A stretch of DNA of 42,762 nucleotides. It comes from Natronohydrobacter sp. Its GTDB lineage: Bacteria > Pseudomonadota > Alphaproteobacteria > Rhodobacterales > Rhodobacteraceae. Each line of letters begins with the position of its first letter. Position 1 is the stretch's first letter. The notes below the pieces were generated by a model that was not told the DNA's origin, did no database searches, and saw only the letters and a program-made list of their open reading frames with translations. Shown here piece after piece: positions 8,679 to 16,635 of this stretch. The translations under genes were made by a program, and so were the position numbers. Where the stretch lies: NCBI GenBank assembly GCA_020832555.1, contig JAFIEM010000016.1:1-42762 (forward strand). Direction: 5' to 3'.

Positions 8679-9821
8679 ATGACTGACACAATTTCCCTGT
8701 CCGACCGCGGCCTGACCCTGACCCTTGGAGAAAAACCGAAGTATTTCAATTATTACTGGCTGCGCGATGCCTGCACCAGTTGCATCGATCCGCAAACCCG
8801 CGAACGGATTTTCGACTGTTCGGCGCTGCCAAATCCGCCCAAAGCCACGTCAGCATGGATCGAAGGCGATCATCTGCGACTGTCGTGGCAGGATGAAGCG
8901 GTCGTGTCCTCTGTGCCGCTGTCGCTGCTGCACGAAATATCCGCGACGGGCCGCCCGCATGACCCTGCGGACCTGCCGCGCAGATTGTGGATGGCGGATT
9001 TCGAGCCGCAGATCGCGCGCATCCCGCAAGCAGATGTTCTTCACAGCAACGAAGGTCGCGCACAATTCTGCCGCGCGCTGATCGAGGATGGGATCGCCAT
9101 TGTCACAGGGATGGAGCCGGGCAAGGACAGCCTGACAGCACTGGTCGAAACCCTGGGCAGCATCAGCCCGTCGGCCGAAGGGTATTTCTTCGAGGTGCGT
9201 GTCGAAATCGCGCCCACCAATCTGGCCTTCACTGCCGGGCCGCTGGAAATGCACACGGACCTGCCCAGCGAGGAAGCTGCGCCCGGTCTGCAATTCCTGC
9301 ATTGTCTGGAAAACACGGTCGACGGCGGCATGTCGCTGTTTCTGGACGGGGCCGCTGTGGCCGAAGCCCTGCGCGCGGAAGACCCCGACGCCTTCACGCT
9401 GCTGGCCACACATGACATCCCGTTCTTCTACCGCCATGACCATCTCGATTACCGCGCGCATCAACGCGTGATTGAAACGGACCCGCAAGGCCGCGTGACG
9501 GGCGTGACCATCTCGCAGCATTTGCAGGACACGCTTGATCTGCCGCAAGATGTGCTGGACGACTATTACCCGGCCCTCGTCAAGTTCATCCGGTTGATGC
9601 AGGAGGACCGCTTCCTTGTGCGGTTCCGGTCGCAGGCGGGCAACTGTGTTGTGTTCGACAATCACCGCATCGTGCATGGGCGCGAGGGCTATGTGGCCGA
9701 TAGCGGCAAACGGCACTTGCGCGGCTGTTACGCGGATCGTGGCGCATTGCGCAGCACGTATCGCGTACTGGCAAAACAGGGCTTCAACGGGCTGGTCGAA
9801 CCTGCACGCGCAATGGCCTGA
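8679..9821 (+). CDS. Gamma-butyrobetaine hydroxylase-like 2-oxoglutarate/Fe(II) dioxygenase
   Basis: The protein resembles gamma-butyrobetaine and trimethyllysine hydroxylases, 380 residues. It has an N-terminal GBBH-type domain (about 1-100, WLRDACTSC) and a TauD-type catalytic domain. Iron ligands are His192, Asp194 (MHTDLPSEE) and His333 (IVHGREGY). The 2-oxoglutarate arginine is probably Arg348 (HLRGCY). The N-terminal zinc site looks degraded: only Cys32 and Cys35 remain in the cysteine cluster, and the later zinc histidine of the W-x-D-G-H type is Ala74. It is last in the plus-strand operon with sarcosine oxidase. Hydroxylation of a betaine or methylated amine would suit this setting, but the true substrate could differ from gamma-butyrobetaine. 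Confidence 0.85.
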   Translation: MTDTISLSDRGLTLTLGEKPKYFNYYWLRDACTSCIDPQTRERIFDCSALPNPPKATSAWIEGDHLRLSWQDEAVVSSVPLSLLHEISATGRPHDPADLPRRLWMADFEPQIARIPQADVLHSNEGRAQFCRALIEDGIAIVTGMEPGKDSLTALVETLGSISPSAEGYFFEVRVEIAPTNLAFTAGPLEMHTDLPSEEAAPGLQFLHCLENTVDGGMSLFLDGAAVAEALRAEDPDAFTLLATHDIPFFYRHDHLDYRAHQRVIETDPQGRVTGVTISQHLQDTLDLPQDVLDDYYPALVKFIRLMQEDRFLVRFRSQAGNCVVFDNHRIVHGREGYVADSGKRHLRGCYADRGALRSTYRVLAKQGFNGLVEPARAMA

Positions 9822-9826
9822 CAGGC

Positions 9827-9850
9827 TGGCCGGGCCACGATGCCCGGCCA
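9827..9850. terminator. Bidirectional hairpin between convergent genes
   Basis: A perfect 9-bp stem, TGGCCGGGC (9827-9835) with GCCCGGCCA (9842-9850), closes a 6-base loop. It fills the 35-base gap between the dioxygenase stop and the aldehyde dehydrogenase stop. No T-tract follows on either strand, so termination would be hairpin-driven or factor-assisted. Confidence 0.6.
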
Positions 9851-9856
9851 CCCCGC

Positions 9857-11287
9857 TCAAAGCTGGAAGGGCGGGCGGACTTTCACCTCGTAGAATTCCG
9901 CCAGCCCATGCGCGCCGCCTTCGCGGCCATTGCCGGATTGCTTGAACCCGCCGAAGGGCGATCCGTAACCCGGCGCGCGCCCGTTGATATGGATACTGCC
10001 CGCGCGCAAGCGACGCGCCACACGCGCAGCCCGCTCTGCATCGGATGTGCCAAGATAGGCATCCAGCCCGTAAGGCGTGTCATTGGCAATGGCGATGGCC
10101 TCTTCTTCAGTGTCGAAGGGGATCATCACCAGAACCGGGCCAAAGACTTCTTGCTGTGCAATGGTCATTTCGTTGCGCACATCGGCAAACAGCGTGGGTT
10201 TCACATACCAGCCCGCTTCCAGCCCTTCGGGTTTGCCCAATCCCCCCACGACCAGCCGCGCGCCTTCGTCAATGCCCTTGCTGATCAGACTCTGCACCCT
10301 GTGATACTGAATTTCATCGAACAAGGGGCCGATATGGTCGCCCTCGACCAGCGGATCGCCCACAGCTTGCGCGCGCGCGGCCTGTTCCGCCAGTTCCACC
10401 GCGCGCGCATAGACGCTGCGCTCCACCAGCATCCGCGTGGGCGCGTTACAGGATTGTCCGCTGTTCTCGAAACAGGCAAAAACCCCCTCTGGCACGCGCG
10501 CGTCCAGATCGGCATCCGCGAAGATGATATTGGGCGACTTGCCCCCCAGTTCCAGCGTCACGCGCTTGACCGTTTCGGCGGCATCCCGCGTCACCGAAAT
10601 GCCAGCGCGGGTGGACCCGGTAAAGGACATCATCGCGACATCGGGATGGCGCGAAAGGGCCGCACCAACGCCCGGCCCATCCCCGAAAACCAGATTGAAC
10701 ACGTCGGCAGGAAAACCCGCGTCATGGATCATCTCGGCATAAAGCCGGGCCGACAGCGGGGTGTGCTCTGACGGTTTCAGCACACAGGTATTCCCCGCCG
10801 CAAGGGCAGGGATCACTTTCAGCGCGATCTGGTTCACCGGCCAGTTCCACGGCGTGATCAATCCGCAGACGCCAAGCGGCTCATAGGACAGGATATCGCC
10901 ATTGGGCAGGATCTGTTCCTCTGCCATCGCGTCGAATGCCTCCAGAAAAGCGCGCAGATGGCCGCTGCCGGACGCGGCCTGCTGTTCGCGCGACAGTGTG
11001 ATGGGCGCGCCCATTTCCGCCGTGATGGCCTGCGCCATCTCTTCCTCGCGCGCTTCGCTGATCTCCAGCAGACGCGCAAGAGCGGCCCGGCGCTCGGGTT
11101 TCGGCGCAAATCCCCATGTCTCAAACGCGGCCCTGGCCGCCGCGACGGCCCGGTCCACATCTGCGGCATTGCCCAGTGTCAGCCTGCCGATCTGGCCGTT
11201 TGTTGCGGGATTCAGGATCGGCATGGTCTGCGTGCCACTCGGCGTGATCCATGCACCGTTGATATAGAAACGGGTGATATCGGTCAT
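9857..11287 (-). CDS. Aldehyde dehydrogenase family protein
   Basis: This is an NAD(P)-dependent aldehyde dehydrogenase of 476 residues, oxidising an aldehyde to its acid in the cytoplasm. Key residues are Asn148 (ITPWNWP), Glu246 (VTLELGGKSP) and the nucleophile Cys280 (ENSGQSCNAP). The start ATG overlaps the stop of the upstream GMC oxidoreductase as ATGA. The pair would therefore convert an alcohol to an aldehyde and then to an acid, as choline dehydrogenase and betaine aldehyde dehydrogenase do. Alternatives are a trimethylaminobutyraldehyde-type or general aldehyde dehydrogenase. The sequence alone does not settle the substrate. Confidence 0.92.
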   Translation of the reverse strand: MTDITRFYINGAWITPSGTQTMPILNPATNGQIGRLTLGNAADVDRAVAAARAAFETWGFAPKPERRAALARLLEISEAREEEMAQAITAEMGAPITLSREQQAASGSGHLRAFLEAFDAMAEEQILPNGDILSYEPLGVCGLITPWNWPVNQIALKVIPALAAGNTCVLKPSEHTPLSARLYAEMIHDAGFPADVFNLVFGDGPGVGAALSRHPDVAMMSFTGSTRAGISVTRDAAETVKRVTLELGGKSPNIIFADADLDARVPEGVFACFENSGQSCNAPTRMLVERSVYARAVELAEQAARAQAVGDPLVEGDHIGPLFDEIQYHRVQSLISKGIDEGARLVVGGLGKPEGLEAGWYVKPTLFADVRNEMTIAQQEVFGPVLVMIPFDTEEEAIAIANDTPYGLDAYLGTSDAERAARVARRLRAGSIHINGRAPGYGSPFGGFKQSGNGREGGAHGLAEFYEVKVRPPFQL

Positions 11288-12867
11288 CTGTTATCCTCCA
11301 GGATCAACGTGGCCGCGCGCGCAGCCAGCATCATTGTGGGCGCATTGGTATTGCCCGAGGTGATATTGGGAAAAGCCGAGGCATCGACCACACGCAGCCG
11401 TCCCAATCCATGCACGCGCAACCGTGCATCAAGGACGGAATTTGCAGGATCATTCCCCATCCGGCAGGTGCAGCTTGGGTGAAACACGGTCGAGGCCCGC
11501 GCGCGGAAATCCGACAACAGCCCCTCGTCATCCAGCGCCAGCAGATCGGGACCAATCGCCGCGCGCCGCGCCTGCATCAGGGTCGCGCTCTGCGCCAGCG
11601 CTTGCAGTAAGTGCCCCGCGCGGATGACGCTTGCGCAATCCTCTGGCGTGGCGAGCGAGTTGGCCCGGATCTCCGGCGCGTCATCGGGGTCAGGAGAGGC
11701 AATGCGGATCTCGCCCCGGCTGGTCGGGCGGCAGGGTTGCGCGGACAGGATATACCCCGATGCGCGAGGCACTGTCGGCCCTTTCGGTCCATAGGAATAG
11801 ACCATCGGGTTGCAGTAAATCTGCGTATCCGGTGCGGAACCAGGGTTTGACGCGATATACCCGCCGACCTGATTGACCGGCACGGCAAGCGGGCCGGTGC
11901 GGGTGGCCAGATAGCGCATCCCGCTGACCATGCGCCCCATGAGCGTGCCCAGATCGGCATTGAGTGTCTTGGGATAGGCCGCGAAACTGTAGGTGATGGC
12001 AAGGTGATCCTGAAGGCCGCGCCCGACTTCTGGCAGGGGCTTGTGAACCTCAATCCCGTGTTCCTGTAGCAGGGCACCCGGACCGATCCCCGAGAGTTGC
12101 AGCAGTTGTGGCGATTGGATCGCGCCTGCCGCGAGAATGACCTCGCGCCGCGCGCGCGCAGTCACCATCTTGCCATGCTGGCGATAAATGACCCCGCGCG
12201 CTTGGCCCGCATCAATCTCGATCCGCCGCACCTGCGCGTGCGTCTCCAGCCGGACAGAACCGCGCCGCAGGGCAGGGCGCAGGAACGCATCCGCTGCAGA
12301 CCAGCGCCGCCCTTTCCAGACCGTGCTGCGATAGCAGCCAAGTCCCGGTTCGCCCCTATTCAGATCCTCCAGCACTGGCCAGCCGACCTCTGCGGCAGCG
12401 GTCAGGAAGGCTTGCGAGAACGGGTGCATGTGGCACGACAGGTCACTGACGCGGACTGGCCCGCAACCGGTTTGCCCGTCCGCGCCCTCAAGCCCGTCAT
12501 AGACCGCGCGAACTGTGGTCCAGTCCCAGCCTTGCGCGCCCGATCTTGCCCAATCCTCGAAATCGACCGGCAGGCCGCGCATATAGGCCATCGCATTGAT
12601 GGAACTGCACCCGCCGACAACCCGACCGCGTGGCCATGCGCCGCACCGCCCTGCAAGCCCCTCATCCGCTTCGGTCTGGAAGGAAATGGCAAGACGCGGG
12701 TCCGTGTAGGTAAAAGCATACCCAAGCGGTACCTTCACCCAGAAGCGCTGATCCGAGCCGCCAGCTTCCAGCACCAGAACGCGGGTCTGCGGGGCGCGGC
12801 TCAACCGGTCCGCCAGAACGCAGCCCGCCGAGCCCGCGCCGATGATGATATAGTCATATTCTGCCAC
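11284..12867 (-). CDS. GMC family FAD-dependent oxidoreductase (choline dehydrogenase-like)
   Basis: This is a flavoprotein alcohol dehydrogenase of the glucose-methanol-choline family, about 527 residues. The N-terminal GAGSAGCVLADRLS motif binds FAD. GRVVGGCSSINAM and the C-terminal HPSCTCRMG (catalytic His) and ITSGNTNAPTMM (Asn) motifs are typical. The GTG at 12867 is preferred because GAGAGG (12875-12880) then has 7-base spacing; a GTG two codons upstream (12873) would be only 1 base from it. The gene is translationally coupled to the aldehyde dehydrogenase and divergent from a LysR regulator, the probable controller. Choline is a reasonable but unproven substrate; other alcohols are equally possible in this family. 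Confidence 0.9.
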   Translation of the reverse strand: MAEYDYIIIGAGSAGCVLADRLSRAPQTRVLVLEAGGSDQRFWVKVPLGYAFTYTDPRLAISFQTEADEGLAGRCGAWPRGRVVGGCSSINAMAYMRGLPVDFEDWARSGAQGWDWTTVRAVYDGLEGADGQTGCGPVRVSDLSCHMHPFSQAFLTAAAEVGWPVLEDLNRGEPGLGCYRSTVWKGRRWSAADAFLRPALRRGSVRLETHAQVRRIEIDAGQARGVIYRQHGKMVTARARREVILAAGAIQSPQLLQLSGIGPGALLQEHGIEVHKPLPEVGRGLQDHLAITYSFAAYPKTLNADLGTLMGRMVSGMRYLATRTGPLAVPVNQVGGYIASNPGSAPDTQIYCNPMVYSYGPKGPTVPRASGYILSAQPCRPTSRGEIRIASPDPDDAPEIRANSLATPEDCASVIRAGHLLQALAQSATLMQARRAAIGPDLLALDDEGLLSDFRARASTVFHPSCTCRMGNDPANSVLDARLRVHGLGRLRVVDASAFPNITSGNTNAPTMMLAARAATLILEDNR

Positions 12868-12957
12868 CGGCACGCCTCTCAGGTCTGATCGGATCTGTGC
12901 CCTGTCCCTAGCAGCACTTCAAACAACGACTCTTCCCTCTCAGGGGTGGTTTTCTTT

Positions 12958-12979
12958 GGGTCTATCGGATTTGAGACCC
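12958..12979. promoter_or_regulatory. Candidate LysR operator in divergent promoter region
   Basis: GGGTCT (12958-12963) and AGACCC (12974-12979) form perfect 6-bp arms around a 10-base A/T-richer spacer. The dyad sits about 60 bases before the lysR start and 90 before the GMC start. Interrupted dyads of this size are typical of LysR-type regulators. Assignment to this regulator is inference from position. Confidence 0.45.
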
Positions 12980-13037
12980 CACTTTCCTCAAGGCTCTTTT
13001 CAGTGCATACTCTGATCAATCCGCAGGAGTGTCGCCC

Positions 13038-13943
13038 ATGTCGAGATTGCCCCATGTGACATGGTTGCGCGCTTTCGAGGCGGCGGCGCGGCATAGCAGT
13101 TTCTCGGGCGCTGCCAACGAGCTTCATCTTACACCCGCCGCTGTCAGCCAACATATCCGCCTGCTGGAAAAACACCTTGGCGTCGATCTGTTCAAGCGCC
13201 TGCCGCATGGGGTCACGCTGACCGATATGGGGCAGGCCTATGCCCTGCCGATCCGCAAGGCATTTTCGGAAATGCATGACGCGACCTCTGGCCTGTTCCG
13301 GCGGCGACAGAAACGGCATCTGCACATCCGCACCTCCGTCACCTATGGCGCGCTGATGCTCGCACCCAGACTTTCCGAGTTTTCGACATTCCACCCGGAT
13401 GTCGAGTTGCACATGACCACCGCCATCTGGTCCGACCGGCTGGATGATCCCCGGATTGATATTGATATCCGTTACGGCACCGGGAACTGGTCCGAGCCCT
13501 ATCTGTGGCAGTTGTCGCAGGAAACCGGCATGGTGGTCTGTGCACCGGATCACGCGCGGCGTTTCGGTACACCGCCCGATATTTCCGGTCTTGCCGCAGA
13601 TCGGCGCGTTCTGGTCATGGGGTCCGAGGTGGAATGGCAGCGGCTCGCCGCGCATTTCTCGCTCGACCTTGGTGCCGCTGCATATTCCGCGCGCGCCGAT
13701 TCCTCGCTCATGGCATTGCAGATGTTGCTCGGTGGCGGATGCGCGGCGATCATCCATGAGAGCTTTGCCGCACCCTATCTTGAACGGGGGCTGCTGGTCA
13801 GCCCCTTCGAGTATCGCCTGCCAATCCGCGAAGCCTATTTCATGATCATCGGCAGCGATGCCCTGAAACGCTCGGAAGTTACCGATTTTCGCGACTGGCT
13901 GGTGGGGTGCAGCAACACCGGGACTGCATCGGAACCCGCCTGA
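13038..13943 (+). CDS. LysR family transcriptional regulator (GcvA-like)
   Basis: The protein is a 301-residue LysR-type regulator. An N-terminal winged helix-turn-helix (about residues 5-64, with FSGAANELHLTPAAVSQHI) is followed by a periplasmic-binding-protein-like effector domain. The N-terminal pattern LPHVTWLRAFEAAARH is that of the GcvA subgroup. The ATG at 13038 is chosen because AGGAG lies 8 bases upstream; a GTG at 13029 overlaps that ribosome binding site. It is divergent from the GMC/aldehyde dehydrogenase pair and probably controls it, and perhaps the sarcosine oxidase operon. It converges on the dhaKL gene with a 24-base gap. Confidence 0.9.
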   Translation: MSRLPHVTWLRAFEAAARHSSFSGAANELHLTPAAVSQHIRLLEKHLGVDLFKRLPHGVTLTDMGQAYALPIRKAFSEMHDATSGLFRRRQKRHLHIRTSVTYGALMLAPRLSEFSTFHPDVELHMTTAIWSDRLDDPRIDIDIRYGTGNWSEPYLWQLSQETGMVVCAPDHARRFGTPPDISGLAADRRVLVMGSEVEWQRLAAHFSLDLGAAAYSARADSSLMALQMLLGGGCAAIIHESFAAPYLERGLLVSPFEYRLPIREAYFMIIGSDALKRSEVTDFRDWLVGCSNTGTASEPA

Positions 13944-13967
13944 ATGCGTGCGGCAACTCAGGCCTGC

Positions 13968-15629
13968 TCAGCTTGATTGCAAAAGCGGTTTTTCGGTATC
14001 ATTTCCGCGTTCGCCCGCGATTTCCTGAAACAGCCGGGCCACCGCTTCTGCGCCGGGGTCATTATGCCCCAGAATACTCGATTCCGACAGATAGCTGGCA
14101 CGCCCTGCGCGCGCACGCCGGATTGTGGCGGTGTGATCGGCCCCTTTGCGCGCGACGTCTGCGGCAGGTGCCATGCCCTCGTTCAAAGCGCCAAGGGCCG
14201 GCGCGAGCGCATCGATCATCGTGCGGTCGCCGGGGCGCGCGCCACCGACCTGCTGAACCCGCTCCAGACCCGCTTTCAGCGCTTCGATCGGGTTTGCGCC
14301 ACTGGCTGACGCGTCCCCGGCAGCCGCGAAGAAGATTGCCAGAAGCACACCCGAAGATCCGCCCATCGTCTGGCTCAGTTCCAGCCCGATCGCGCGGTAA
14401 AGCTGGGTGTGATCGGCAAGCGGCAACCGATCCAGCGCCTTGAGCAAGGCGCGTGCCGCCGTGGCCAGCGTGCTGCCGGTATCGCCATCGCCTGATTTGG
14501 CATCCAGCGCGTTCAACTCGGCCTCGGCCTCAATCAACACATTACAACACCGTTCGATCAGACTGCGCGTCTTGTCATGGCGCGACGGAATGGGCTGGAT
14601 CGGGGTCAGACCATCGGGCAGGGCGTGAAGAGTGATCTCGCCGACAGGGTTGCAGCCGGGCCATGCCGCAAGCCCCACCGGAGCGTTCAGCGCCACCTCA
14701 TCCGCCGCCGTCACCGGTAGCAGCGAAACCGAGAAGCCGTGCATGTCAAGCGAGGTCATCATCGGCGCGGGGCCGATCATCCAGCGCAATTGCTCGCCGA
14801 TTCTGGAGCGGATCAGTTCTTCGGCAAGCACTGCCATTTCCAGCGGCGTTGTGCCGCCCAGATTGTTCAGCAAGGCCACATGTGCGCCAGAGGCGATCAT
14901 GGGGGACAGCCGGTCAACGACCTTTTCCATCGCATCCCGCGCCGAGGCGAAATCGACCTGTTCGATTCCCGGCTCGCCATGAATGCCAAGACCCAGCTCT
15001 GCCTTGCCCACTGCAATACGATCTTCCTTCGGTGAGCCGGGGATCGTGCAGGTGTCCAGCGACATGCCGATGGAGACCACACCCTTGATGATGCGATTTG
15101 CCTCTGAGGTCAGCGTGTCCAGATCGGCCCCCTGTTCGGCCATCGCGCCGATGATCTTGTGCACGAACAACGTGCCCGCAACCCCGCGCGCCTGCGGCAG
15201 ATCGGGCAAGGCCACATCATCATCGACGACCACCATGCTGACCTTTACGCCCTGCGCCCGCGCGCGCTCTGCCGCCAATCCGAAATTCAGCCGGTCGCCG
15301 GTGTAATTCTTCACGATCAGCAAGCAGCCGGGCTTGCCGGTCACAGCCAGAATCCCTGCCAATACAGCATCGACCGAGGGTGAGGCGAACACTTCGCCAC
15401 AGATCGCGGCTGTCAGCATGCCCTGACCTATGAACCCCGCATGGCTGGGCTCGTGTCCCGACCCGCCCCCCGAGATCAGGGCGACGCGCGAGCGGTCCCA
15501 ATCCGCCCGCAGCACCACCTTGATATGCGGGTAGCCGTCCAGACGGGCCAGCTTGCCGCCCGAGAGGCGCAGCAAACCGTCCAGAGCTTCGGTGACAAGC
15601 GTCTCTCTGGAATTGATGAACTGTCTCAT
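13968..15629 (-). CDS. Fused DhaK-DhaL dihydroxyacetone kinase family protein
   Basis: This is an ATP-dependent kinase of dihydroxyacetone or a related short ketose, 553 residues. The N-terminal DhaK domain has GGGSGHEPSHAGF and the histidine that forms the hemiaminal with substrate (His217, in LGLGIHGEPG). The C-terminal DhaL domain has the nucleotide/Mg aspartates in KSGDGDTGSTL and GGSSGVLLAIFF. The start at 15629 was chosen over an upstream ATG at 15716 because GAGGAGACG lies just ahead and the protein begins at the family N-terminus. It is last in the ABC transporter operon, 10 bases after the ATPase stop. It probably phosphorylates the imported or oxidised solute. Erythrulose or another ketose is possible. 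Confidence 0.9.
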   Translation of the reverse strand: MRQFINSRETLVTEALDGLLRLSGGKLARLDGYPHIKVVLRADWDRSRVALISGGGSGHEPSHAGFIGQGMLTAAICGEVFASPSVDAVLAGILAVTGKPGCLLIVKNYTGDRLNFGLAAERARAQGVKVSMVVVDDDVALPDLPQARGVAGTLFVHKIIGAMAEQGADLDTLTSEANRIIKGVVSIGMSLDTCTIPGSPKEDRIAVGKAELGLGIHGEPGIEQVDFASARDAMEKVVDRLSPMIASGAHVALLNNLGGTTPLEMAVLAEELIRSRIGEQLRWMIGPAPMMTSLDMHGFSVSLLPVTAADEVALNAPVGLAAWPGCNPVGEITLHALPDGLTPIQPIPSRHDKTRSLIERCCNVLIEAEAELNALDAKSGDGDTGSTLATAARALLKALDRLPLADHTQLYRAIGLELSQTMGGSSGVLLAIFFAAAGDASASGANPIEALKAGLERVQQVGGARPGDRTMIDALAPALGALNEGMAPAADVARKGADHTATIRRARAGRASYLSESSILGHNDPGAEAVARLFQEIAGERGNDTEKPLLQSS

Positions 15630-15639
15630 TATCGTCTCC

Positions 15640-16635
15640 TCAAACGATGCGCGCGCCTGTCGCATCAAAATAAAGGGCATTGGCAGGCTCGATTGACAGC
15701 ACATCCCCGGTTTCAAGGGGCGTGTGAGGGTCCGCCAGCGTGGTCAGGGCGTGATCGCCCAACGTCAGATGCAACCGGGTCTGGTCGCCCAGATGCTCGA
15801 CCCGGACAACACGCGCGGGCTGGCCCGCACCGATACGGATATGTTCCGGCCGCAGCGCGATACGGTCGGCACCAAGGGGCGCACCGGGGAACACACCGGC
15901 TGGAAGGACATTGATACGCGGCTGGCCAAGTCGGCCTGCCACATAGAGGCTGACCGGGTTTTCGTAGATTTCTCGCGGTGTGCCGATTTGCACAAGCCGC
16001 CCCTGATCCAGCACCCCGATGCGGGTCGCCATGGTCATCGCCTCGATCTGATCATGGGTGACATACAAGAGAGTCGCCCCAAGTTCGGCCTGAATCCGCT
16101 TCAGCTCGACGCGCAGATCGGATCGCAGCTTGGCGTCCAGAGAGGAAAGTGGCTCATCCATCAGATAGATTGCCGGGTCGCGTACCAATGCCCGCCCGAT
16201 CGAGACACGCTGCATTTCGCCCCCTGACAGAGCAGTTGCCTTGTTGTCCAGTTTATGCGCGATCTGCAATGTCTCTGCGACCTGCTGAACCTTGCGCCGG
16301 ACCTCTTCTTCCGGGGTCCGCAGGATCGGCGAGCGCAACGGAAAGGCCAGATTCTCCCGCACGGTCATATGCGGGTAAAGCGAGTATTGCTGAAACACCA
16401 TTGCCACATCGCGCTGCGCCGGGGTCTCGCGTGTCACCGAGCGTCCGTCGATCCGGATATCTCCCATATCCGGCGCCTCCAGCCCGGCGATCAGGCGCAG
16501 CGTGGTCGTCTTGCCTGCGCCTGTGGGACCCAGCAGGACCAGAAACTCGCCATGCGCAATGGTCATGTCCATCTCGCTCACAGCATGGGTGGTGCCGAAG
16601 GATTTGCTCACATTGCTCAACCGGACCTCAGCCAT
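15640..16635 (-). CDS. ABC transporter ATP-binding protein (carbohydrate uptake, CUT1 type)
   Basis: This is the second ATPase of the carbohydrate/polyol importer, 331 residues. Walker A GPTGAGKTT, signature LSGGEMQR, Walker B IYLMDEPLSSLD and the switch histidine YVTHDQIEAM are all present, followed by a C-terminal OB-type regulatory domain. The start at 16635 overlaps the stop of the preceding ATPase by 8 bases; an ATG further upstream is inside that gene. Having two different MalK-like ATPases in one operon recalls the glycerol importer GlpST of rhizobia. Here they would form a heterodimer. Confidence 0.9.
   Translation of the reverse strand: MAEVRLSNVSKSFGTTHAVSEMDMTIAHGEFLVLLGPTGAGKTTTLRLIAGLEAPDMGDIRIDGRSVTRETPAQRDVAMVFQQYSLYPHMTVRENLAFPLRSPILRTPEEEVRRKVQQVAETLQIAHKLDNKATALSGGEMQRVSIGRALVRDPAIYLMDEPLSSLDAKLRSDLRVELKRIQAELGATLLYVTHDQIEAMTMATRIGVLDQGRLVQIGTPREIYENPVSLYVAGRLGQPRINVLPAGVFPGAPLGADRIALRPEHIRIGAGQPARVVRVEHLGDQTRLHLTLGDHALTTLADPHTPLETGDVLSIEPANALYFDATGARIV

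Noticed and set aside
12875..12944. Direct repeat CCTCTCAGG at 12875-12883 and 12936-12944
   Set aside because: One copy contains the GMC gene's ribosome binding site complement. Two short copies 61 bases apart are not enough to claim a regulatory element.
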